A stretch of DNA of 13,315 bases from Planctomycetaceae bacterium (GTDB lineage Bacteria > Planctomycetota > Planctomycetia > Planctomycetales > Planctomycetaceae): assembly GCA_020426085.1 (NCBI GenBank), contig JAGQQP010000056.1, positions 1 through 13,315 on the forward strand, read 5' to 3'. The notes below the pieces were generated by a model. That model was not told where the DNA came from. It made no database searches and saw nothing but the letters and a program-made list of their open reading frames with translations. A program made the position numbers and the translations under genes. Positions 1-5,445 of the stretch are shown here, piece after piece. The number at the start of each line of letters is the position of its first letter. The stretch's first letter is position 1.

Positions 1-45
1 CTGGCTCCGGGCTATAAGTCGGCAAAGGTCTGCCACAACGAATAA
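1..45 (+). CDS. Possible C-terminal tail of a gene entering from the left edge
   Basis: Frame 1 is open from the first base and reads LAPGYKSAKVCHNE followed by TAA at 43-45. Most codons end in G or C, as in the clear genes of this window, while the DNA just after the stop turns AT-rich. A perfect 10-base inverted repeat begins 8 bases after the stop, which would suit a 3' end. Fourteen codons are too few to name a product, and frame 2 is also open for about 100 bases, so this is only a weak call. Confidence 0.35.
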   Translation: MAPGYKSAKVCHNE

Positions 46-53
46 GAATTTGA

Positions 54-75
54 AGTCTGTCAACCTTGACAGACT
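54..75. repeat. Perfect 10-base inverted repeat after a possible stop codon
   Basis: The arms AGTCTGTCAA (54-63) and TTGACAGACT (66-75) are exact reverse complements separated by CC. In RNA the inner pairs would open to make a loop. No T-run follows, so this is not a standard intrinsic terminator. It could be a 3'-end stabilising stem or a protein-binding palindrome. Confidence 0.6.
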
Positions 76-96
76 CCGATGTTTGTCCACGTTTTG

Positions 97-142
97 AATG
101 AGTGTTGATTCAACTAAAACGAATTTTTAATTGACACTCATT
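97..142. repeat. Inverted repeat with 14-base arms
   Basis: The arm AATGAGTGTTGATT (97-110) pairs with AATTGACACTCATT (129-142) over 14 positions, two of which would be G-U pairs in RNA. The loop is 18 bases. The two G-U pairs fit an RNA hairpin better than a protein-binding DNA palindrome. There is no T-run after it, and its function is unknown. Confidence 0.5.
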
Positions 143-320
143 ACGCACTAAGGACTTACATCTATTTAATGGCCATCATGGTAAATATTTCGAAAAATTC
201 TGCAAGCCAATTCTCTTACGAAAAGCATCTTTTCTGTGCGTTGTAAACCGACTCGTCAAGAGTGTTTAAAAAAGAAATCACAATAAAAAACATCATCGCA
301 AACTCACACTGTGTAGAACA

Positions 321-380
321 CATAAAAAAAGAAATCGATTTCACCCTACAAAAATAGGGTAAAATCGATCATTCTGTTTT
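321..380. terminator. Likely bidirectional intrinsic terminator
   Basis: The arms ATCGATTTCACCCTA (334-348) and TAGGGTAAAATCGAT (355-369) pair at 14 of 15 positions around the six-base loop CAAAAA. Read on the minus strand, the stem is followed at once by TTTCTTTTTTT (complement of 323-333), the expected terminator form for the minus-strand isomerase gene that stops at 516. Read on the plus strand, a weaker TTTTT lies at about 377-381. The distance from the isomerase stop, about 150 bases, is long, so the assignment to that gene is an inference. Confidence 0.65.
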
Positions 381-515
381 TGCGTGAATGTCTTTGTCTT
401 GCAAAGTCGCTGTTATAAAACACGCGTGTTGCAAATCAAAACGAGGCCAAAAAGAGGGTAGAATTTTTTTGAGGTTTTCAAAAATTTTTTTGCCTCATCG
501 CTTGTTTTGAGTCGT

Positions 516-1337
516 TCAGACGCTTTCCCAGACCTCTTTCATATAACGAAAACTTTCGCGCGCGATAAATTCACAACCAGGTTCATAGTCAAAAACTTCG
601 ACTGAGATCCATCCATCGTATCGACTTTCTTTCAGCGCTTTGAAGATGGGATGGTAGTCGGTCTCACCCATGCCGGGACCCAGGAGATTGGAATCATTTA
701 CGTGGAAGTGACCGGTTCGTGTGTCATATTTGTGAATGAGTTCCGGGATCGATTCTGTTTCTGCTCCGAGCATCGCTTTGACATCCTGATGCAATACAAA
801 ATTATCGGCTCCCACCATGTCGATCAGCTCGATTGCTTCGGCGCAGGTATTTACAAAATCGGTTTCTTTGGTGGTCAGTGGTTCCATACAGATCCGCACG
901 CCACGTTCACCAATGGCAGGGAGACTGTTCCGGAAAACTTCTGCGGCATTTGCATAAGCCTGCTCGCGCGTCATGCCTTCTTCAATATTTCGTTGAAAGG
1001 GAGAACCAAAAACCATTAGATCACCTCCCAGGTCGGCACACAGGTCTCCGAGTTCAATCAGATAATCGGCTGTTTTTTTCCGGACAGCAGCATCAGAAGT
1101 GGTCAAATGCAAACCTTCTGTTTTTGCCAGAAGCCAGTGCAGGCCAAAGATTTGCAGCCCGCGGTCTTCCGCCGTTTTTCTCAGGGATGCCCGTTGTTCT
1201 GCAGAAAGATCGGAGGGACGCTCGGCAAATGCAAACGGTGCCAGTTCAATTCCCTTATAACCGATCTCAGCGATCAGATCGCATTGTTTTTCCCACTCCC
1301 AGTCAACAAACAGTTCCTGACAAATGCCAAACTTCAT
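516..1337 (-). CDS. Sugar phosphate isomerase/epimerase (TIM barrel, xylose-isomerase-like)
   Basis: The 273-residue protein matches the single-domain xylose-isomerase-like TIM-barrel family, whose members isomerise or epimerise ketoses or related polyols with a divalent metal. Visible landmarks are an N-terminal beta strand (MKFGICQELF), ICMEPL with E152, LHQDVKAML with D185, GHFHVNDSN with H210 and H212, and ISVEVFDYE with E247. Glu, Asp, His and Glu in this order and spacing are the family's metal ligands; in D-tagatose 3-epimerase, as I recall, they are E152, D185, H211 and E246. The histidine and arginine that hold the sugar in that enzyme are not obvious here, where A188 and L218 occupy the equivalent places, so the substrate may differ. 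There is no signal peptide, so it should be cytoplasmic. The start ATG has only a weak purine stretch (GTGAG) upstream. The gene diverges from the YTV-type gene across a 387-base gap. Confidence 0.88.
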   Translation of the reverse strand: MKFGICQELFVDWEWEKQCDLIAEIGYKGIELAPFAFAERPSDLSAEQRASLRKTAEDRGLQIFGLHWLLAKTEGLHLTTSDAAVRKKTADYLIELGDLCADLGGDLMVFGSPFQRNIEEGMTREQAYANAAEVFRNSLPAIGERGVRICMEPLTTKETDFVNTCAEAIELIDMVGADNFVLHQDVKAMLGAETESIPELIHKYDTRTGHFHVNDSNLLGPGMGETDYHPIFKALKESRYDGWISVEVFDYEPGCEFIARESFRYMKEVWESV

Positions 1338-1724
1338 TTAAATGTCTCACTTTACTATTGAACACAGATTCGAGGTTCCTTGAGTCATTTGAGGATAACA
1401 GGCGGGCAATCCTTGATCGAGTCTTAGCCGGTAAATCTTCCAGCAGCTTTTGGAGATTACCAGTCAGGTACTTAGATCATTCGTATCGGTACAACAGTCA
1501 TAATCGTTGAAAGAGAGTCGGGGAAGAGGCCTGTTGAATCGCTGACAGGTATCGATTGTAGTGGTCGAATGGTTTGTGGTGTCTCAGGAGAACAGGTTGA
1601 GTGGTAAGCTGTGGAGAATTGGGGGTATCGGTTAAGCAGTGACAAGTTTGATGACGAAGTAGATTCTAACTGTTTCCAGTTTTCAATTTTGTATGCTGAA
1701 CAACTCATGTAGAGGAATAGACCA
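1338..1724. other. Divergent intergenic region, promoters not resolved
   Basis: This 387-base gap must hold the start signals of the isomerase gene (leftwards) and the YTV-type gene (rightwards). I see no well-spaced sigma-70 pair for either. The best rightward -10 candidate is TATGCT at 1692-1697, without a good -35. A small inverted repeat CCTGT/ACAGG lies at 1530-1549. A 78-codon minus-strand reading frame (1472-1708) has no recognisable features and I do not count it as a gene. Confidence 0.4.
1711..1716 (+). promoter_or_regulatory. Ribosome binding site of the YTV-type gene
   Basis: AGAGGA lies 8 bases before the ATG at 1725. This is a near-ideal Shine-Dalgarno position and fixes the start of the cysteine-rich protein just before its signal peptide. 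Confidence 0.75.
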
Positions 1725-3107
1725 ATGAAAAATGCAACCTGGATTCCCCTTCTGGCGGCCGCGATGATTATGGCCTGCTTTGGGGAGCAAGCCCAGGCAG
1801 GTTACCTGGGAGCAGGTAGATACAAGTGTTGTCCCACAGAGGCATGTACTTCTTGTGGCGATTACTGTGCTGCCAAAGAGTGCTCAAGTACCTGCTATAA
1901 AACCGTAGTTGAAACCGTATGGGAAAAGCAGAACTACACCTGCCAGAAGACAGTATATGATACTGTCTGTGAAAAAGTTCCCGTCCAATACACAAAGAAT
2001 GTGTATAAGACCTGCTACCGTGATGAATGTTACACGGTCTGCAAACCCGTGTATCAGACCTGCTACCGTGAGGTCTGCTACAATGTATGCCGTCCTGTTT
2101 ACAAAACCTGCTACAAAACTGTGTGCTGCAAACGTCGTCGTCCGGTGTATAACACCTGCTACAAAGACGTCTGCTACTCAGTCTGCAAGCCGGTTTATAA
2201 CACCTGCTACCGGGATGTCTGCTACACAGTTCGTCGTCCGATCTGCGAAACACATTACCGTGATGTGTGCTGCACGATCTACAAAACAAATTACAAAACC
2301 TGCTACCGGGATGTCTGCCGTACGATCTGCAAACCCGTTCATACCTGGCACGATGTAGAAGTCTGCTGTGGTGAATGGAAAACAGTCACCGAGCACTGCC
2401 CGGGACCGGTTGTTGAAAAATGTGTCTGTGAACCAGGAACCTGGGAATACGATTGCAGCTCCTGCTGCCCGATCTACAAACCCGGTTGCTGCAAAACAGT
2501 CAAGGTTCAGTGCCCCGGCACTACTATCTGCCGACGAGTCTGGTGCCCCAAGACGGTCACCCGCAAAGTCTGCTGCACAACATACGAACGCGAGTGCAAG
2601 CATGAACGGGTTCCTTACACAGTATGTGAGCGAGTTCCCTGCACGATTACCAAGAAGGTACCGTACACCTGCGTTCGCTATGAGTGCGAAACACGAACCA
2701 AGAAGGTTCCTTATACTACCTGCCAGATGGTCCGTGAATGCCGAACCCGCAAGGTTCCTTACACGACCTGCTGCTGGAAAGAAGAATGTGTTACCAAACA
2801 GGTTCCTTACACCACTTGCACCATGGTTTCAGAATGCCGGACCCGCAAGGTTCCCTACACCACCTGCAGCTATGAGCAGCAAACCTGTACCCGCAAAGTT
2901 CCTTACACTACCTGTGAGCAGGTCTGCTGCACACGGTATGTCACTCGAACCAAGTGTGTACCGCGAACTGTTTGTGTGACAAAAACAAGATGTGTTCCAC
3001 GACAAGTATGCCGCAAGGTACCCGTGCCAACCTGTTGCCCCGAGCCAACCTGTACGGCTCCCGCACCTAAGACTTGCACGGCACCAGCTCCGACTTGTTC
3101 TAACTAG
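1725..3107 (+). CDS. Secreted cysteine-rich YTV-repeat protein, probable cell-wall protein
   Basis: The 460-residue protein starts with a signal peptide (residues 1-25, hydrophobic LLAAAMIMA core, AQA then G at the cleavage site) and contains about 71 cysteines, roughly 15 percent of residues. Two arrays stand out. Residues 92-203 form seven units of exactly 16 residues based on PVYxTCYRDVCYxVCK. Residues 295-406 form seven more 16-residue units based on KVPYTTCxxxxECxTR. A non-repetitive cysteine-rich part (204-294) separates them, and the tail (407-460) carries CVPR motifs and a duplicated TCTAPAP. Such Cys/Tyr/Thr/Val repeats mark the YTV family, known from Planctomycetes and found in the SDS-insoluble wall fraction of Rhodopirellula baltica. 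The likely role is structural, with cross-linking by disulfides outside the cytoplasm. The gene is alone in its transcription unit: good ribosome binding site in front, strong terminator behind. The many basic residues give it a positive charge. The family call is firm; the exact role is inferred. Confidence 0.9.
   Translation: MKNATWIPLLAAAMIMACFGEQAQAGYLGAGRYKCCPTEACTSCGDYCAAKECSSTCYKTVVETVWEKQNYTCQKTVYDTVCEKVPVQYTKNVYKTCYRDECYTVCKPVYQTCYREVCYNVCRPVYKTCYKTVCCKRRRPVYNTCYKDVCYSVCKPVYNTCYRDVCYTVRRPICETHYRDVCCTIYKTNYKTCYRDVCRTICKPVHTWHDVEVCCGEWKTVTEHCPGPVVEKCVCEPGTWEYDCSSCCPIYKPGCCKTVKVQCPGTTICRRVWCPKTVTRKVCCTTYERECKHERVPYTVCERVPCTITKKVPYTCVRYECETRTKKVPYTTCQMVRECRTRKVPYTTCCWKEECVTKQVPYTTCTMVSECRTRKVPYTTCSYEQQTCTRKVPYTTCEQVCCTRYVTRTKCVPRTVCVTKTRCVPRQVCRKVPVPTCCPEPTCTAPAPKTCTAPAPTCSN
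1998..2333 (+). repeat. First 7 x 48-base coding repeat array (16-residue units)
   Basis: Seven successive units of exactly 16 codons encode residues 92-203 of the YTV-type protein. The core is Y-x-T-C-Y-R-D-V-C-Y-x-V-C-K/R. Units begin with NVYK, PVYQ, PVYK, PVYN, PVYN, PICE and TNYK. The third unit has lost its last cysteine to CKRRR, and the sixth has H in place of the first core cysteine. Confidence 0.9.
2607..2942 (+). repeat. Second 7 x 48-base coding repeat array (16-residue units)
   Basis: Seven successive units of 16 codons encode residues 295-406. The units begin RVPYTV, KVPYTC, KVPYTT, KVPYTT, QVPYTT, KVPYTT and KVPYTT, most followed by C-x(5)-C, with x(4) or x(6) in some. The period equals that of the first array although the consensus differs, and the unit number is also seven. 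Confidence 0.9.
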
Positions 3108-3158
3108 TCAACGAGACGCCAGAAGAGTTTTCAGTATTTGAAAATTGAAACTGCGAGA

Positions 3159-3193
3159 GGGCGGTTGATCGCAAGATCAGCCGCCCTTTTTTT
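3159..3193 (+). terminator. Strong intrinsic terminator of the YTV-type gene
   Basis: GGGCGGTTGATC (3159-3170) pairs with GATCAGCCGCCC (3175-3186) over 12 positions, one of them G-U, around the GNRA-type tetraloop GCAA. Seven T follow directly (3187-3193). It begins about 50 bases after the stop codon. This is a canonical rho-independent terminator. Confidence 0.96.
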
Positions 3194-3210
3194 GTGTGGA
3201 CGACTCACTT

Positions 3211-3239
3211 TTTTGATCTGAAAAATATCGCAGTATAAT
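3211..3239 (+). promoter_or_regulatory. Probable sigma-70-type promoter of the methyltransferase gene
   Basis: A perfect -10 box TATAAT lies at 3234-3239. Upstream, TTTTGA (3211-3216) sits at the ideal 17-base distance, or TTGATC (3213-3218) at 15. The box lies just past the preceding terminator and would give a leader of about 85 bases before the ATG at 3332. Confidence 0.55.
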
Positions 3240-3331
3240 TCAATATCCAGGTAGTGATCTTTTATCGTTTCCGTTACAGCCTCAAAGTTCTACGAATCAG
3301 ACGGTAATTTTAATACGTGTGAGAAAAAGAT

Positions 3332-4141
3332 ATGGGCAAGAAACAATACGTGATTCGAGGCGGGATTGAAGGTCGGGAACGTCTTCGGGTCCTGGGACGT
3401 GTCATGCAGAAGAGCACAGGGGCATTACTGGATCAGGTCAATCTGTCTGAAGGTATAACCTGTCTGGATGTGGGTTGTGGCGGCGGAGATGTCACACGCG
3501 AACTGGCCCGGCGTGTCACACCGGCTGGAAAAGCGGTGGGCATTGATATTGATGAAACGAAACTGGCGATCGCCCGTGAAGAAGCGGCGGAGCAGGGGCT
3601 CACGAATGTGGAATTTCGCCTCTCCGATGTACGCGAGATTCCCACGGCGCCGGAGTACGATCTGGTTTACTCACGGTTTCTATTAACCCATCTTGCGGAT
3701 CCAGTCACCGCAATCAGATCATTTTTAAAACAACTGCGTCCCACCGGTTTCCTGGTTCTGGAAGATATTGATTTCAGTGGCTCGTTCACTTACCCGGAAA
3801 GTCCCGCCTTCCACAGGTTCTTCGACCTGTATAACACGGTCGTTCAAAATAGAGGCGGTGATCCGAACATGGGACAGCGTCTTCCAGGACTACTGCATGA
3901 CTGTGGGATTCAGAATCTGAAAGTCTCCGTCGTTCAGCCAACGGGACTGCAGGGGGAAGTCAAACTATTGAACGGACTCACCATGGAGAACATTGCCGAC
4001 GCTGTCCTCGAAGACGACCTCGCTACTCCCGAAGAGATTGACAAGATCGTCAGAGAACTTAATGACTATGCCGCCGATCCCAGAACCTTAACGGGAGTTC
4101 CCCGCGTCGTCCAGGTCTGGGGCCGCTTGCCGTTTGCCTGA
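3332..4141 (+). CDS. Class I SAM-dependent methyltransferase
   Basis: The 269-residue protein has the Rossmann fold of class I methyltransferases. Motif I is LDVGCGGGD (45-53), the glycine-rich S-adenosylmethionine loop. The acidic ribose-binding end of strand 2 lies in VGIDID (69-74), the adenine-contacting SDV is at 98-100, and the motif IV-like YDLVYSRFLLTHL spans 109-121. LVLEDIDF (141-148) is the strand after the helix that follows. This is the UbiE/Methyltransf_11-like layout common to small-molecule and quinone methyltransferases. The substrate cannot be told: the C-terminal part (150-269) carries no motif I recognise. There is no signal peptide. The ribosome binding site is weak (GAGA, 8 bases before the ATG). 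The gene stands alone and converges with the minus-strand hydrolase, with 22 bases between the two stop codons. Confidence 0.88.
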   Translation: MGKKQYVIRGGIEGRERLRVLGRVMQKSTGALLDQVNLSEGITCLDVGCGGGDVTRELARRVTPAGKAVGIDIDETKLAIAREEAAEQGLTNVEFRLSDVREIPTAPEYDLVYSRFLLTHLADPVTAIRSFLKQLRPTGFLVLEDIDFSGSFTYPESPAFHRFFDLYNTVVQNRGGDPNMGQRLPGLLHDCGIQNLKVSVVQPTGLQGEVKLLNGLTMENIADAVLEDDLATPEEIDKIVRELNDYAADPRTLTGVPRVVQVWGRLPFA

Positions 4142-4163
4142 TTTCCATTCATAGAGTTTCGAA

Positions 4164-5222
4164 TCAACTGTCGCGCTGGTTTTTCTCACAACCCGGATCC
4201 AGGGGAACCGGCTTGCCGACTTTGTCTACCGGTTCTGTAAACAGGTAACGCCAGACAGCTTCATGGATATACTGACCTTTCGCATCCTTGCCGGCACTTC
4301 CGCCTGGTACGACTGAGGAATGGGCGCGACGGTCGTTGTTTTTGACGTCGAAGTCGGTGATCAACCGCCTGGTATTGCCGTAGGGTGGCTTGGCCTTGTC
4401 GACATTCACGATGGGGCCAAATTCATTCAGACCGATCAGTTCCCAGGAACGGCAGTAATGATCTCCGCTCCAACCGCCATCCAGCACATGGGAAAAACCA
4501 AAGTAACGATTGGTCGGTGTGGCGGAAGGGAGAGCCTGCCAGTTCTGATACTGATCGCGGGGACCACAGAACATCACGACGCGGCTCACCTTCTGATGTT
4601 TCGCAAAACGGGCCGCCGTCGTGGAACCGTGTGAGCTGCCTGCCATAATCACATCTTCCCAGCGAAGATCGTTTCCATCCGCTGTCAGATAATAATCCCA
4701 CTGACCCTGCGGATTTTCTTTCGCCAGCCATTTCACAAACTGCAGCGCCCGTTCTTTCATGCCATCGGGTTTAGGAATTGTCACCTGATCGCTAAAATCT
4801 TCTCCGGTCGCAGCTTCCAGTCGGACATTACCCCGACAGGTTTCGCCGACGGGATTTTCGCGACAGACTTTAGAAAACCAGCGGTTTGCATAATGTACCT
4901 GAATGGCATGCAGTCCATAGCTGGAGAGTCGGTCAAACAGCTGGCTGTTATAGCCCATCAGCCAGATCACCAGTTTACCGCGTGGCTTAACGCGGGTGTC
5001 GACAACCGCATGTTCCAGATCCTGTGGCTTCCCCTTCGCTTCGAAAACGTAATCGATTTCCGGATGTTCTTTGGCGCGGGGATCAATTTTGCTGGCGCGG
5101 GCCGTCAACTTGTATTCCTGCGGTTTCCGATCGCGATAACGCAGAGTGCGTTCAGCCGCCTGCAGGGAAGTTGAAATAAAGATCGTCAGGAGGACGACGA
5201 GACACAGTGATTTCTGATTCAT
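4164..5222 (-). CDS. Secreted alpha/beta-hydrolase-like protein (possibly BPSS1187 type)
   Basis: The 352-residue protein begins with a signal peptide (residues 1-22; LCLVVLLTIFI core, LQA before the likely cut), so it acts outside the cytoplasm. An alpha/beta-hydrolase-like layout is visible: KLVIWLMGY (83-91) as the strand leading to the oxyanion region, then VIMAGSSHGS (191-200) with a GxSxG nucleophile elbow that puts the serine at 197, followed by RVVMFCGP (214-221). H301 in RAHSSV is a candidate catalytic histidine, and D248 or D289-D291 are candidate acids. These triad assignments are inferences. It resembles the group annotated as BPSS1187 family, whose substrate I do not know. Cysteines at 120 and 129 could form a disulfide. 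The start is supported by GGTGA 6 bases upstream of the ATG. It follows the acidic helix-turn-helix gene on the same strand after 223 bases. Confidence 0.72.
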   Translation of the reverse strand: MNQKSLCLVVLLTIFISTSLQAAERTLRYRDRKPQEYKLTARASKIDPRAKEHPEIDYVFEAKGKPQDLEHAVVDTRVKPRGKLVIWLMGYNSQLFDRLSSYGLHAIQVHYANRWFSKVCRENPVGETCRGNVRLEAATGEDFSDQVTIPKPDGMKERALQFVKWLAKENPQGQWDYYLTADGNDLRWEDVIMAGSSHGSTTAARFAKHQKVSRVVMFCGPRDQYQNWQALPSATPTNRYFGFSHVLDGGWSGDHYCRSWELIGLNEFGPIVNVDKAKPPYGNTRRLITDFDVKNNDRRAHSSVVPGGSAGKDAKGQYIHEAVWRYLFTEPVDKVGKPVPLDPGCEKNQRDS

Positions 5223-5445
5223 ATTCTTTCACCAGTTCAATGCAGATAGAAGCAGGGCGGGCATCTTGACAGGGTTTCATTATAGAAACCTCGCCTGTCA
5301 GAGTCCCGACTGCAAAGCCTGCATCTGGTGAGAAGCGAAAAAAAAAGTCGATAGTGAGATCGCTGTGACGTAATGTCGGCGCAACAGATCACAGGATAAC
5401 AGAAAGATCTCATCTCGAACTGGAATGAACGATAGCGGGCTTCGA
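5223..5445. other. Gap between hydrolase and helix-turn-helix genes
   Basis: The 223 bases hold the hairpin/promoter-like element at 5267-5300 described separately. I see no gene of its own here. A minus-strand frame at 5298-5531 overlaps the 3' end of the acidic protein gene and lacks coding character. Confidence 0.4.
5267..5300 (-). promoter_or_regulatory. Palindrome with a perfect TATAAT core upstream of the hydrolase
   Basis: On the minus strand GTTTC, TATAAT and GAAAC form a palindrome (complement of 5274-5289), and the flanks TGACAGG (5267-5273) and CCTGTCA (5294-5300) extend the pairing after a 4-base bulge. TATAAT (complement of 5279-5284) would be a perfect -10 box about 57 bases before the hydrolase ATG. 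The -35 at 17-base spacing (GGGACT) is poor; CTGACA lies only 11 bases away. This may be a regulated promoter whose operator encloses the -10 box, or simply a 3' hairpin of the upstream gene, though no T-run follows. Confidence 0.4.

Larger units (their letters stand above)
46..515. other. AT-rich intergenic stretch without a convincing gene
   Basis: I see no credible coding frame in these 470 bases. The stretch is visibly richer in A and T than the flanking genes and contains several inverted repeats: 54-75, 97-142, 163-187 (bulged, with CCATcATGG at its tip), 334-369 and the 12-base palindrome AACACGCGTGTT at 419-430. A repeat GAGGC/GCCTC (443-447 and 492-496), flanked by CAAAAC/GTTTTG, lies just beyond the stop of the minus-strand isomerase gene. 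It has a long loop, so it is a poor terminator. A small RNA or the 3' untranslated regions of two converging transcripts are possible. Confidence 0.5.

Noticed and set aside
1472..1708. 78-codon minus-strand frame between the isomerase and YTV-type genes
   Set aside because: No ribosome binding site, no recognisable motif, Ser/Thr-rich composition typical of non-coding frames, and it would cover the promoter region of the YTV-type gene.
1768..2603. Antisense and alternate frames of 140 to 200 codons within the YTV-type gene
   Set aside because: The 48-base repeat structure keeps frames open by repetition. The plus frame alone has signal peptide, ribosome binding site and terminator.
1725..3107. 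YTV-type gene considered as a metallothionein or a CRISPR-like repeat locus
   Set aside because: The 48-base period is in frame and degenerate at DNA level, with an encoded signal peptide and Tyr/Val/Thr-rich units; there are no spacers, and metallothioneins are short and cytoplasmic.
4893..5174. Plus-strand frames inside the secreted hydrolase gene
   Set aside because: Antisense shadows without domains or ribosome binding sites; the minus frame has a signal peptide and a GxSxG elbow.
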